A stretch of DNA of 64,000 nucleotides from Lytechinus pictus. Lineage: Eukaryota > Echinodermata > Echinoidea > Temnopleuroida > Toxopneustidae. The notes beneath the pieces were generated by a model. That model was not told the origin of the DNA. It did no database searches and was given only the letters and a program-made list of their open reading frames with translations. A program made the translations under genes and the position numbers. Positions 24,201-32,995 of this stretch are shown here, piece after piece. Each line of letters opens with the position of its first letter. The first letter of the stretch is position 1. The stretch covers positions 14,121,103 through 14,185,102 of the forward strand of contig NC_087254.1 of NCBI RefSeq assembly GCF_037042905.1, written 5' to 3'.

Positions 24201-27200
24201 AGGATCATTTTTACTAATTATCAGTACAAAGGGTACAGAAATGAAGAAGTGAGTGCAAGTTAAAAATCTTTAAAAATTTATATACATAAGGCCTCATATC
24301 ATTTGACATTTTGACCCCAGATTACCTTTGACCCCATCATTCTCATGAGCACACCTGTGATATTACCCAAGGGTCATTTTAACCCAGTGTGAATACATTA
24401 TCAATGCAGAAAATAAAGAAATGAGAGGAACCAACTAACAGACCAACAGGAAAATTAATGAAAGGTATCTGCCGAACATCGTTCGCGAGACAAAGGCGAT
24501 ACAAATTGGGATTAAAGGAAAGAAAAAATTGTGAAATCTGGCAATAATTTCTGAATATTTTCTTTAGAAATGTTGCCCCATACGCCATATCTGGCCACCT
24601 CAAAATTTCTGGCTCATATTACGCCACTGTATTGAAGAATTGTCATTAGAAATAGTAAACGATGTCTTTATCAAATCCATTTCATAATTCGTTACGTTTA
24701 CTCCATATACTGTCTATACATCTTTTTGTCGGTTCGCTACTTCATCTTTTGATTGCATGTTCGAGAGGGATAGGCCTAACACATTGTTTCATCTCTCCTT
24801 TGCAAAATATTTCCATGTACATACACCAATGAGATTTATAGTGATATCATATAAAAGAGTTCATCATTATTTTTGTTAATACTTTCGACATTGAAAGCTC
24901 TCTAACAAATATGACATCAATATGACAAACAAAATGAAAGGGCTAATATTTATAGCTTAAGTATCGTAATGTATTAGTATCGACGAAAAAACGAAAAAGT
25001 TGAAATAATGAATGACGATAAGTAATTAGTCAATGCTTTTTGGCCAATCATAATTTATTAAAAATTGCTATTATAGGGGCGCTATCAGTCTTAGTACTCA
25101 AACAGCTTACGCAAACTAAGCGTGACTTTTTATGGCGTTATATTGACCAATAACCGATTTCTGCGCCCGTTTGCTTGGCAACAAAAATGTAGTAGTTTCC
25201 ATGGTCACTCTTAGATTGCTCTTACTGCCATAATTGAAATTTAAATGTGTTTGTACTTTCGCACTAGTACGTTCTGTCCCCATCGCGATTGCAAAAACTC
25301 CCTATTTTTGAATGACAATTTGCTTTTAAATAATGCTTATAATAATATGCATGTATCACCAACACGTACCTTTGAAGTCTTCGTGCTCCCTCATAACTTC
25401 CCATGCACTCCTTGATTCACAGAGACGATTGTGTTTGTTGGGTGCTTCTCTGTTGTGAAGGTTACCAGGATCGTTTTCATCGTTGTCACAAAAGTTGCTT
25501 ATCTTTTAGAGAAGGGGTGGTGTGTATATTTTTAACTCCGAGTTATTATTATTATTATTCATCCAATCATCAGATCATGATCCTTAAATATAATTTCTAC
25601 TCTCATTGTTCTAAATTTAATTTCTTCCTTATCTTTTGTAAGAATATTTGCATGGAAATCAACTGCTTTCATGTTTGACGGGGTCAGCCATTTAACAAGT
25701 CTTGTGTCTTTTATCGGTCTCTTTTTCATTTCTTCTTTTATTTCAAAGCGTAAAACAAACTTAACTTCTATGAAGATACCCAACTACTGAGAAGGAGATA
25801 CCCATCTACTGAGAAGGATGAAGACCTTGAACTGGCAGCATGACTGCTGGGATCATCAGCACTCTTCTAGAATCTCAGGTAAAAGGTAAGCCTAAAAGCA
25901 TTTACGCTAAGAACTGATAATAGGGGGTTCCGCAATCGCGACGGGGACAGATTCTACAACATTCGGCGAATCAAACAGCAGTTTCGTCCTGTGCTCTGGA
26001 CTAACGACCTATTTGCAATTGCGATCAGCTGTCCCGGTTCACCAGTTTTCAACAAAGACCTCTCAGCTGTTCAGCTGTGATTTGACGGATATTTTCAATA
26101 GATTCTCTATGTTGTAGAATCTGTCCCCATCGCGATTGCAAAAACTCCCTATTTTTGAATGACAATTTGCTTTTAAATAATGCTTATAATAATATTTGGA
26201 ATTATATAGCGCTTTTTGGCTGAGGACGCAAAGCGCTACTATTATTACCCCAACTCTCGTCACTCTTGATATGTGGTACCCTAGTGTCCTTTGGTAAGGC
26301 ATTAATCCTCATTACCAGGTCCTTCGGAGAGGACATTAAGCCGTCGGTCCTCTGGTTGCTTGCTACAAGCATTCATGCTTTCTTAGCAATCAGGTAAAAA
26401 TCAATCAATCACTCTGGACATGGGTCAGGATCCAGCTTTTCCATCAAGATTCAAGACGAGATTTCAGAAATTTCTGAGTAGCATAGAGAAGCATAAATCT
26501 AGCGTTCTTATTGGCTGGATAATGTTGCAAGGAACATGCCTGGGTAATTTGAAGAAATTACCACATTCCTTGGAGAGGTCCCAGCGTGGAAACCGTTGGA
26601 ATGTGTGTGTCTATGTCTGTGTACGTGGTCTCTTTGACCAATCAGAGTGCGGTATTCTTGTTTTCAAGGTGCTGAATGTACTTGGCCCATGAAAAGGTAG
26701 ATCCTGACCCATTTCCAACACCTCTTCTTATACAACCTATTTTATGTTAAAGCTTAGATCTTCAGCTTTATCATGAATTAAAAATCATATGGGCTCAAGC
26801 AAAAATGTAAAGTGTAAAAGTAACAACTTTTGTCAGGTGAAAATGGTTATTTTGTAGCATGTTTTAGATCGAAAGTTTCACCTTCATCACAATTTTTAAA
26901 ATCAATTCAAACACATGACTCAAAAGAATGATTCTTCTTCTTTACAAGATACCAAGATTATGAAATTTGATATATGTTTAGAGCAGCGATGACAGAAATA
27001 AAATGGGTGTTAATTGGTCCGCATCAAGCTCATTAAATATGCAAAAACCTTTCTAGTCCTGAATATCACTGGGATAAATGAAGCTGCTTTTTGAGGACCT
27101 GCCGACTGACTGGATTTGAACCTATACACTATCGCAATGCATATTGCTATTGAGGCATACTGTACCTCTTCAAATATTAGAAGAGAAGTCATGATAGATC

Positions 27201-30200
27201 CAGTAGCAGACCCGGGTCCTCTTGGCGTTACCATACACCCTTCTTCATACCCAATGTCTTCGTCTCCCTGGCATTCTACATAGCGATGTTTGTCCTCATC
27301 TGATCTGATGGTTATCATTGGTGTAACCTCAATTCCCAGGCTACACCTACATACAAATATACATTATGAAATTAGAACAAGCCAGTCTAAATATGTATTG
27401 ATTGTTTTGTAATAAGAATTATGATATCGCCACCTTTATTCGTCATAATATTTTATGTCAAGATATTGTATTATTATCATTGTTATAATTCGTAAATTCC
27501 TGCAAAGCAATTGAAATTGAGGAAATTTCAGCCATGTTAATGGAGAAGTCCTTATCCTTAATTGCCTCATACTATAAAAGCCAATTCAAACTCCCCATAA
27601 TTATGTGTAATGTTGCTAGAATGTTTTTTTTTCTACATTTACTAATTTATAACTTCCTTATTTCACGACCGACTTTGTTGAAACTTCTCCAATATTCGCT
27701 TCTCTATTTCTTTTCTCGATAGACCTTCACCTTCCAATTTGTATTAGATTCCTCTTTATATTCCCAAATCATGTTAAACTTCAACTTTATTCTAAAATCA
27801 CTCTAAAATAATGAAGTTCTTACGCAACTTACACCACGGGCTTGTATTTTCTATCTTCCATGGACTGGTAGAAATGACGTATGTCATTTTGGTCACCCAC
27901 TGGATCCGGGTATTCATTGAATAATCCCCATCTGAGATGTCCCCATTCATGTACCAGCACCTTTCCTATAGAATCATTATTTAGATTTTTTTTAAAATCA
28001 GTTCATTTATCTTTCCGAAACTTGACACAGTCTGAAAATATATCATGGATTCATTATACATATACTATAGCTGTTAAATCAACTTAATCCTAAATTGAAC
28101 TTTGACTGTACAACATATATCTATCTGAAACGGGGGAGGGGTCCAGGATTTTACAATGGGGTGTAGCAGACAAAAATTGATTAAATTTGTTTCGCTATAA
28201 AATTGGGGCAGGCAATAACAAGTATAACAGATATTGGGGATACATTGAAACAATAATATAAAAATGTATTCACTTCAAAATAAACTCCTTATCCCCCCCC
28301 CCCCTCCTCGGAAATTTGTAAGCCCAAGAGAAATTTCATCCACACATAAAAACAATGATGTTGGGCCAAATAAGAAGGAACGTATGCCTGTCTGTTGTGT
28401 CTGGACTAAGAGTCGATCCATGACTATCCCAATCAGTTTTAATGATAACGGGATAAGAAGATTATCGCACTAGAAAAAACGGAATGTTAAAACAAATATT
28501 ACTCAATGTCCCCGTTTTCCCAAAAGATGACAATTAAAATCATGATGTCATAATGATAGTGATTGTAATGAGAGGCAAAGTTTTCCTCAAAACTATATTG
28601 TACGTAATAACATCCGATATCACATTGCTATAATTTAAGTCCGGTCGACCGAAAATATCAATAAATTTTATAGGAAGGGATAACGCCTAATAAGCATATA
28701 ACTTATGAATGATCATTACCTAAGGGTCCATAAAAATTCGTGTATCCAGGGTTCGTCAGGAATTCTTCGATGAAATGAATGTAGCTTCCGGGCTTTCCGC
28801 ATCCCTGGACCTGATGGGTGTAAGGACCTGGGGCCCACAGAGGATTTGGCTGTGCCACCCGGATGTCAGCCATGTCAAAGGTCAATCGTCCTGGTGATCG
28901 ATACTCCGGTCTTGTTGTCCAGTTTGATGGGATTAAAATGGTGACACTTTTGAAGTATACTCGTTTTCGTGTCGCCTGATACAAATAACGTGACCCATCG
29001 ATGAAAATTTTCTACGAAATAAAAATTGTACAGGACATAAAACTTCTAAGCCATACGAGAAAAAGAGGAAACTATGATATGCGCTCTTAAATATACATAT
29101 TTAAAAAAAAAAAAAAAGGAGTAATGAAATGATGCTTGTAAACCATAGACAATAGCTGAACAGACCTGAGAGAAGAATTTGAAAAATTCCGAAAGTTCAG
29201 ACGAATGGAGACGGGAGGGAATTGACGTTTGAGCCATGGTTACACCAAAACCGAATTATCCGGAATAAATTCGGACCGATTCTGCCAGAATATGGCCTGA
29301 TCAGATGGATTCTGTGGATTCAGCATCTATTCATTACTTAATCGGGGAGCTCCCAGAATCAGAGTACACATAATTATTCGGGAGGATTCGGGAGTATGCT
29401 ATTCTCCCTCCCCGAATGCGAGAAAATTCGAAAGGGATTTGGGAACATTCGTGCAGGGATTCGGCTCATTTTGAAATGTTCAAAACAAGCCGAACACCCT
29501 CCAAAATACTCCCGAATGTGGCCATGACAAATTTATTCGGGCCACATTTGGGATGTATTCGGATGGAAATCGGTTGGATTCCGGGTATTCTGGGCAGTCA
29601 ATTCTTGGCGATTCTTCTCTGATTCGGGATCAATTCCGGAAGTATATCAGACTCGGGGAGCTCCCAGAATCAGAAACGAATTGGTCCCAATTGGTTTCAA
29701 ATCCATCCGAGTAAGGTCATATTCGGGCAGAATCGGTCCGAATTTATTCGGGAGAATTATTTTTATTATGTAACACTGGCTTGGATTTACAGCACTCTTT
29801 CGAGATGACAACTGCATGGAGGGGTAGGGGGAGTTCTCTTGATAGGGTGCGTTGAGAGAGGGGTGTCCGATTTGGTTGTTTGTTTTATTTCCATTATAAA
29901 CGTAATATAGAAAAAATATAAATTATGCATGTAAAGAAACACAAAGAATAACATATACAATAAATAATATAAATAATGAATAAATAAATTCTTGACAAAT
30001 TAACGTAAACATAATAAAGAAGATAAAAGATAAAAGGCTAAGGCAAGAGACTATCAGAAAGCTCATTTTCAGCTTCACTAAATTATTGAGTGCAACCAGT
30101 CTTCTATATGAAGAAGAAAAAGAAGAAGAGTAAGAAAAAAAAGAAAATAAATAAATCTAAATCCATCTCGCTTTATCTATCTCCACCTCCCCCTCTCTTC

Positions 30201-30215
30201 TTCAATCTCTCGCGT

Positions 30216-30257
<42 letters not shown>

Positions 30258-30470
30258 CTATCTCTCTCTGGTGGTTCAAATGGATTCACTTACCTTTATT
30301 GCAGGTATCAATCTATCATTCTCTTCCAGACTTTCATCAATAGCTACCACAATATTGGTATATCCTCCGTTATCCAGAACAATAGATGACTGTGATATTG
30401 CTCCTACTTGTACAATAAAAAAATATGCTATTCCGAAGATGAAAAGATAAACAGCTGACTTGAAATCCAT
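9040..30470 (-). CDS. CLCA-family protein (calcium-activated chloride channel regulator), 19 coding exons
   Basis: I assembled 19 exons on the minus strand from AG/GT boundaries, reading-frame phase and family resemblance: 30470-30294, 29011-28720, 27965-27833, 27346-27166, 25502-25370, 23712-23588, 23405-23181, 22882-22696, 21392-21292, 20285-20159, 19416-19301, 18463-18175, 15339-15145, 14446-14195, 13721-13329, 12241-12183, 10982-10876, 10092-9878, 9296-9040. They total 3564 nt (1187 aa plus stop) and every junction keeps frame. Domain order: signal peptide, HEWGH-containing metalloprotease-like domain, VWA with DTSGS and TDGED, beta-rich region, FN3-like, EGF-like, an unrecognised ectodomain, one transmembrane segment. 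Known CLCA proteins are secreted or type I membrane proteins that cleave themselves and modulate calcium-activated chloride channels. Vertebrate members are about 900-1000 aa, so this one has an extended C-terminus. Exons 9/10, 16 and the very end are the least certain. Confidence 0.9.
9447..9735. mobile_element. 289-bp MITE in the last CLCA intron
   Basis: CTGGGCCCCGTCTTACAAAG at 9447 is perfectly repeated inverted at 9716-9735. Subterminal GATCGAGTTACGATTGATC and AGATCAGATCAATC are also inverted partners. No target duplication could be fixed. Confidence 0.8.
10441..10714. repeat. ATCCGTT/CGGATG-word repeat in CLCA intron 17
   Basis: Starts AGGCCCGGTCCCGCTGCACT and contains ACGGATGCAG, ATCCGTT, CATCCGTCC, AACGGATCGGACGG and GTCCGTTGG in both orientations. 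The right end runs into a (TA)n tract at 10716-10770, so the terminal repeat is unclear. Confidence 0.5.
11901..12137. mobile_element. CACAGTGT-rich MITE, copy 2, in CLCA intron 16
   Basis: TCCCTACTGGAA (11901-11912) and TTCCAGCAGGGA (12126-12137) are 12-bp inverted ends with one mismatch. The interior repeats CACAGTGT/ACACTGTG words and shares TGTTAAATTTGAG with copy 1. It ends only about 45 bp downstream of the exon 16 donor. Confidence 0.78.
13329..15339 (-). CDS. CLCA exons 13-15: FN3-like domain and EGF-like module
   Basis: Exon 13 (15339-15145) continues GADITANDGVYSRSFLDYTG, matching the vertebrate NGAGAD..DGVYSR..T block. Exon 14 (14446-14195) has PPNRVHDLRVKLTSLNDSSV followed by VLTWTAPGDDLDTGT, the FN3-like segment that in vertebrate CLCA reads PPGQITDL...LTWTAPGDDYD. 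Exon 15 (13721-13329) completes it and then adds PCNGMLCHNGGTLHQSNCSC and LCSDQSKGENC at about residues 944-975, an EGF-like cysteine module not present in the vertebrate CLCA proteins I recall. Exon 15 ends CAA T|GTAAGT in phase 1. Confidence 0.86.
13999..14150 (-). repeat. tRNA-derived SINE fragment in CLCA intron 14
   Basis: Shares GAGTGGAGCACATTGTGGAT and GAATTCGCCATGGCTGG with the SINE at 914-1035. The minus strand carries GGGTTCGAATCCC (B box) at about 14086-14098. It lies between CLCA exons 14 and 15. Confidence 0.65.
14525..14800 (+). repeat. tRNA-derived SINE (Met-like head) in CLCA intron 13
   Basis: Starts GGGTCGTGTGGTCCAGTGG (A box), has GGATTCATAATCT (anticodon-loop-like CAT), then GGTTTGAATCCCC (B box). 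A tRNA-unrelated body of about 170 bp ends in AAACAGAAACAGAAAAAAAA. Confidence 0.7.
15547..17148 (-). mobile_element. 5'-truncated non-LTR retrotransposon (LINE) with long RT ORF
   Basis: The minus-strand ORF 17085-15580 (about 500 codons) contains a non-LTR reverse transcriptase: GKAPGPDNLNAELFK, WRGITLLSIPSKIL, FVDFEKAFDSLHR (catalytic Asp), GVRQGCVMSALLFN, LDFADDLALV (FADD box), TYLGSIVTHDG, then the C-terminal GHVLRKED...KRKRGRPKNTWRR block. The style resembles RTE-like or related LINEs; the clade is not certain. Endonuclease and ORF1 are missing. The 3' end is an AGTAAGTAAAGTAAGTAAG-type tail at about 15556-15575. It sits in the CLCA intron between exons 12 and 13, on the gene's own strand. 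Perfect 11-bp direct repeats TTACAACACCT flank it at 15536-15546 and 17149-17159. Confidence 0.88.
17086..17148 (-). repeat. tRNA-like sequence joined to the 5' side of the LINE
   Basis: On the minus strand the text GTAACTCAGTGGATAAGTC (A-box-like) is followed by ACTTTGAACC (anticodon-loop-like, TTG) and GGGCTTCAGATCC (imperfect B box). It resembles a tRNA-derived SINE head and lies inside the direct repeats that bound the LINE. Its expected acceptor region overlaps the right direct repeat. Confidence 0.5.
17440..17640 (-). repeat. tRNA-derived SINE in CLCA intron 12
   Basis: The minus strand begins GGCATGGTGGCTCGGTGGTA (A box) and GGTACGATCC (B box), then a body including GGCTTAAAAATGGGACCTTC. 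The body resembles the SINE at 19860-20095. Confidence 0.6.
17687..18143. mobile_element. ATTATGC-word MITE next to CLCA exon 12
   Basis: ATTATGC(C) recurs at least ten times, with AAGCCAAAAAAAA and GGTTATCAACCTAAATTTT-like spacers. The left end CAGCGTGGCCAG and the right end (inverted) AACGTTGCCAG are similar, and GCAGTG lies on both sides (17681-17686, 18144-18149). It ends 32 bp from the exon 12 donor. Confidence 0.65.
18175..21392 (-). CDS. CLCA exons 9-12: post-VWA beta-rich region
   Basis: Exon 9 (21392-21292) reads GGRAFSYGDNDGSASLTTSL, then SETVRSCKGTKRVE. Exon 10 (20285-20159) is in frame only if the acceptor is CATAG|CTTTGTG, giving LCAIGATLGDGDVKSGHIDI, then DPSIGFRTQFIVTYTEGSD. 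Exon 11 (19416-19301) gives GVTLTLTQPNNTTISPGSPE and ends VINVVIDGKAE. Exon 12 (18463-18175) begins SGRWFYQIENKYPGTQSVTF and ends TYDLLDNGAG, the conserved CLCA 'LLDNGAGAD...DGVYSR' block that is split by the next intron. Residues about 485-695. Confidence 0.85.
19860..20095 (-). repeat. tRNA-derived SINE in CLCA intron 10
   Basis: The minus strand starts GGCATGGTGGCTCAGTGGTA (A box), then CTCATGAACGGG and GAGTTCGATTCTCGG (B box). It ends in CCTGGATAAATAAAACGTTA plus AT-rich tail. The 3' part (GCAGTTTCCTAATTGAAGTG...) recurs at 2715-2820. Confidence 0.7.
20468..20656. mobile_element. GGCGGATCCAG-family copy in CLCA intron 9
   Basis: GCGGATCCAGGGGGGGG at the left, TTTGAAAGTGAAGACCTTTT and TTGCTTGTCAAATTTTTTTC inside, and AATCCTGGATCCGCC at the right are all shared with the copy at 33715. 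No clean target duplication was found. Confidence 0.75.
21518..21545. repeat. (CA)n microsatellite in CLCA intron 8
   Basis: An ACACACAC run, followed by looser CA-rich sequence to about 21575. Confidence 0.9.
21650..21776. repeat. TCCGAC/GTCGGA palindromic-word patch
   Basis: GTTGGTCGGAGGAAGGTCGG is followed about 60 bp later by its near inverse CCTCCGACCTTTCCTCCGAC. Short TCCGAC words fill the area. It directly abuts the 566-bp MITE. Confidence 0.45.
21821..22386. mobile_element. 566-bp MITE with ~70-bp inverted ends in CLCA intron 8
   Basis: CCGGGGGGCCACCTACATTG (21821) and its inverted partner at 22368-22386 continue as GACGAGTGGATACCATGCGCG on both sides. CAGCTGAA / CAGCTGGA adjoin the ends and could be an imperfect 8-bp target duplication. 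The interior repeats ACTTGTTTAGGGT-like words. Confidence 0.75.
22696..23712 (-). CDS. CLCA exons 6-8: VWA domain with intact MIDAS motif
   Basis: Exon 6 (23712-23588) ends in RIVLVIDTSGSMD, so the metal-ion-dependent adhesion site DxSxS falls at about residues 341-345. Exon 7 (23405-23181) continues with TWVGLVGFTDSTDIIHGLIQ and ASGGTCIGCGLETGLQ. Exon 8 (22882-22696) has ADILLMTDGEDGGF, which supplies the second acidic MIDAS residue, then VRVHTVAIGDDAYGELNTVS. All three boundaries have clean AG/GT signals. In CLCA proteins the VWA domain mediates binding to channel or adhesion partners in a divalent-cation-dependent way; the site looks functional here. Confidence 0.93.
23975..24440. repeat. 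Three tandem ~165-bp units in CLCA intron 5
   Basis: Units starting near 23979, 24141 and 24313 share TTGACCCCTAGATGACCTTTGA, CCTCATGA(A/C)CACA, TTACCCAAGGATCATT and AATAAAGAAATGAGAGCAAG. Each begins with a TGACCTTTGACCC-like motif. Confidence 0.8.
25268..26195. repeat. 80-bp direct repeats bracketing CLCA exon 5
   Basis: TCTGTCCCCATCGCGATTGC continuing AAAAACTCCCTATTTTTGAA and TGACAATTTGCTTTTAAATA is identical at 25274-25352 and 26111-26190. An inverted partial copy (GCAATCGCGACGGGGACAGA) lies at about 25933-25952. Confidence 0.75.
25370..27965 (-). CDS. CLCA exons 3-5: metalloprotease-like motif and cysteine-rich segment
   Basis: Exon 3 (27965-27833) carries HEWGHLRWGLFNEY at about residues 162-175, the family's zinc-metalloprotease motif, but with Asn where relatives have Asp. 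Exon 4 (27346-27166) gives CSLGIEVTPMITIRSD, then cysteine-containing ECQGDED...EEGC and ends IFEE before a weak GTACAG donor. Just beyond that donor lies a degraded sequence with a tRNA-like B box. Exon 5 (25502-25370, acceptor CTAAAAG) encodes ISNFCDNDENDPGNLHNREA, then PNKHNRLCESRSAWEVMREH, closely following the vertebrate pattern FC...HN.EAPNK.N..C..RS.WEV....EDF. Phases are 1-2, 2-0 and 0-1. Confidence 0.88.
26189..26400. repeat. SINE-like repeat in CLCA intron 4
   Basis: Begins AATATTTGGAATTATATAGCGC, then GCAAAGCGCTACTATTATTACC, CCTTCGGAGAGGACATTAAGCC and GTTGCTTGCTACAAGCATTC. The CGCTTTTTGGC...GCAAAGCGC opening is shared in style with the SINE at 241. No clear A/B boxes were seen. Confidence 0.4.
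26420..26724. mobile_element. ~300-bp MITE in CLCA intron 4
   Basis: ATGGGTCAGGATCCAGCTTTTC (about 26419) and, inverted at the right, ATGGGTCAGGATCTACCTTTTC form ~22-bp ends with two mismatches. The interior has no coding frame. Confidence 0.65.
28720..30470 (-). CDS. CLCA exons 1-2: signal peptide and start of N-terminal domain
   Basis: Exon 1 (30470-30294) opens with ATG and a hydrophobic segment of about 20 residues (AVYLFIFGIAYFFIVQVGAI), a good signal peptide. It is followed by IVLDNGGYTNIVVAIDESLEEN-like text, which matches the start of mature CLCA proteins. The donor is AAG|GTAAGTG in phase 0. Exon 2 (29011-28720) follows acceptor CGTAG and encodes KIFIDGSRYLYQATRKRVYFKSV-type sequence, the family's N-terminal catalytic-like domain up to FYGPLG, ending in phase 1 before GTAATG. 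No upstream exon is needed: the ATG with signal peptide is a convincing start. A convincing TATA box was not seen. Confidence 0.9.
29239..29774. mobile_element. MITE rich in GAATTCGG-type words upstream of CLCA exon 2
   Basis: GTTACA-ended inverted repeats are followed by GAATAAATTCGGACCGATTC, which recurs inverted near 29726-29757. CGGGGAGCTCCCAGAATCAG occurs twice (29344, 29655). The interior is dominated by GGATTCGG/GAATCGG words. It lies in CLCA intron 1. Confidence 0.7.
30220..30256. repeat. (CT)n microsatellite near the CLCA exon 1 donor
   Basis: A pure CT run after a C tract, about 40 bp from the exon 1 donor at 30293. On the transcribed strand it is a purine (GA)n tract. Confidence 0.9.
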
Positions 30471-30599
30471 TTTGATACAGTATTAGATACAATAAATGAA
30501 TTCTCATAGAAAAATCTTTGATGCCACAACATTGATCCCCAGAAGTGATGTGAGTCCCTCTCCTACGAAGAGTTGTGATTTAAATACATTTTCTCTCAA

Positions 30600-31310
30600 T
30601 CGTCTCCAATTTCACTGTCACGGACGCAATGTTCCATGTTTGCCATCCCATAATGATAAACTCTCAGCTTCACATCGTGGCGGATTCAGTTTACTTCATT
30701 TTTTTAATCCAAATTCTTTCCTTTTCGACCGCATGAAGAGTTCTTAGGTTGCGGATGAATCTCAATATATTTAACAAACTTTGTCATCCATACCATCTCG
30801 AAACCAATCGGGGAAACCCCTTTCAACTCTCTCCACCATGTCCACTCACATTATACTATGGTTGCCATCCCATCATAATTCACTTGGTGGATTCAGTTTA
30901 CATGTCCCATCCGTGCAGGATTCATCGAATTTCATTCCTTTTTCGCGACCCCATGCAGGGTTCTTCGGGCGTGGGTTTCAGGTTTCCCCTTTTGTAACCA
31001 TGGCATCCATACCAACTAGAACTTATCAGAGAAACCCCCCTTCACCCCCCGGCGCCACTCACAACATACTGTGTTTGCCATCCCATAATGATACACACTC
31101 GCCATCCCATCGCATCGTGGTGGATTAAGTTTACATGCCACATCCATGCATGAATCATCGAAATAATATTTTCATTTCTTTTTAATCCAATTCTCTTCCC
31201 TTTTTTCGACCCCATGCAGGGATCTTCGGTTGATGCGGGTTACATATTGTGGGTTCATCTATAAAATGAAGGCATCCATCCCGGTTTAAGATTAATGTTT
31301 TACGGGTTCC
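30600..31310. repeat. Tandem satellite of ~220-260 bp upstream of CLCA
   Basis: Three successive units share TTTTCGACC(C)CATGCAGGGTTCTT (30723, 30941, 31203), TTTGCCATCCCATAATGATA and GTGGATTCAGTTTACATG. Stray pieces at 33960-34140 and 35010-35130 show that the array once extended further and was broken by insertions. The array begins about 130 bp upstream of the CLCA start codon. Confidence 0.75.
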
Positions 31311-31401
31311 TAGAGAAAACAAAATATATTAATTTTACTACTCCAAATACAAGATATGTTATAGTAATCTATACAATATGAATATAACAAATTCTGCTAT
31401 A

Positions 31402-32387
31402 CAGTGCGTATCAAAAAAAAGTGTACACTTTGAAAAAGCCCCGGGAATTAAAAAAATATACAACACGTGGGTAATTTGTTCACATATAATCTTGGGTTTG
31501 TGTCTCATCTATCCAATGAAAGTAAAAGTTTTGACAGAATGTTACACTTGAGTGAGCACTGTCCATTTTTGTAAAGCTCGCAGAAATCTGTTTGCGCAGA
31601 AATGCTCGTTTTCACGCTGTGTCAAGGGAAAAGGGAGAAATCAAACTTACCCTGCGAAACATTTCTCATACATTTCCCTTGCACTTTTAGTCAATTGAAA
31701 TAAAACTGATACATTCAAGCATTTTGTTACAATTTTGCCACCCAATTGAAATTTCAACACTTAGTCAGCACAACCTTTACCCTTTTTGAGCCAGCTGGAT
31801 CTGAGGACATAACTGAATCTGAACAAAAGTTTATATCAGACATCTCCAGCATTTTTTCACTAAGTTTTTATCATTTAAAGTGGGTTTACATTTCATTTTT
31901 CATTTAATACTTGTTTCTCCACACTTTTTCCAAACTTGACAATGATTAACAAAATTAAAATCAAGCCTAAGCCATTTCATGTAAATCACAGTTCAGTGTA
32001 AAGCAAATATCGTCACGATGGCCTCGGTGTGTGGGGGAGTGGGATGGGGCGCAATGCACCCTTCGAAGTGTTTTTGGCAAGGAAACAAGTTAAAAAGGTA
32101 AAAGATATCTTCAAATCAATTTTACTAGCTAAATTCCACGTGTTCTTCGTGATTAAGGACTACTTTTATTCGCATAACTATTTCAAAGTTCTGCGCAAAT
32201 CATTTTTCACTAACTTTTCAAAAGCAAGTGGTGCTCACTCAAGCGGAAATATTTTTTGACAGTTATATCGTCATTTGCTTAAATGGATCTGTACCAATGT
32301 AAAAATGTGGAAAAATCTTCAGGATATTACAAATGTATAATTTTACAGGATTTTTTCTAAGTGTAAACTTTTTTTTGATACGCACTG
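31402..32387. mobile_element. 986-bp TA-flanked MITE (Tc1/mariner-type ends)
   Basis: Terminal CAGTGCGTATCAAAAAAAA recurs inverted at 32369-32387, and TA lies on both sides (31400-31401, 32388-32389). A subterminal inverted pair GAGTGAGCACTG / GGTGCTCACTC is also present. The ends share CAGTGCGT..CAAAAAAAA with the element at 2974, so both look mobilised by the same transposase type. Confidence 0.85.
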
Positions 32388-32399
32388 TATATAATGTAT

Positions 32400-32995
32400 T
32401 AAAAGGATGAATTGCACAGTTTTAGGTCTAATTATTGATGAAAAACTAACATGGTCAAACCATAATGTTCTATGATTGCGAGAGTCATTGGCATTATGAT
32501 CAGAATGAAATTTTTTATAACCTTAGGTGTGCATTTTTACTTATTTATAACTCATTGATATTGCCACACTTATCTTATGGTAACGTAATTTGGGCAGTTG
32601 TTCAAATTAGCTAGTAGATAAAAAAAATTATTGCAGAAGCGCGATAAGAGTTATTGACACGGTGCATCATTTCGCACGTACATACTTCAATTTTTTTTAT
32701 AAAATATAATGTATTAACAATTTATCAATAACTATGTAACCAGCAAAGTGTAGAATTTATGTATGAACATACCAAAAGTATATTATCACAACAATTCTCT
32801 AATTGGTACACCGTAAATGATTCCATCCATAATTATGATACCAGGAACTATAAAATATCATAGTATTTATTTCATAACAACACTAGGGAAAAACAGTGCT
32901 AGATACAGAGGTCAAGTTCTCTGGAATGGTTTACATGATATTCTTTAAAAAAAAATCAGCATCACTTCAGGAACTTCAAGAAATATTTGTGAAGG
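32400..32995 (+). pseudogene. Eroded LINE reverse-transcriptase C-terminal fragment
   Basis: Conceptual translation with many stops shows LGLIIDEKLTWSNH, a PHLSYGNVIWA-like block, a QKRAIRVI-like block and RYRGQVLWNGLHDIL, in the order found at the end of LINE ORF2. It sits immediately after the right end of a TA-flanked MITE and before a TTAA-type element. Confidence 0.6.

Noticed and set aside
27090..27165. tRNA-like SINE head next to the CLCA exon 4 donor
   Set aside because: A B-box-like GGTTCAAATCC is present on minus, but no convincing A box or body; kept only as a remark.
32029..32259. 76-codon ORF
   Set aside because: Entirely inside a TA-flanked MITE and without any recognisable feature.
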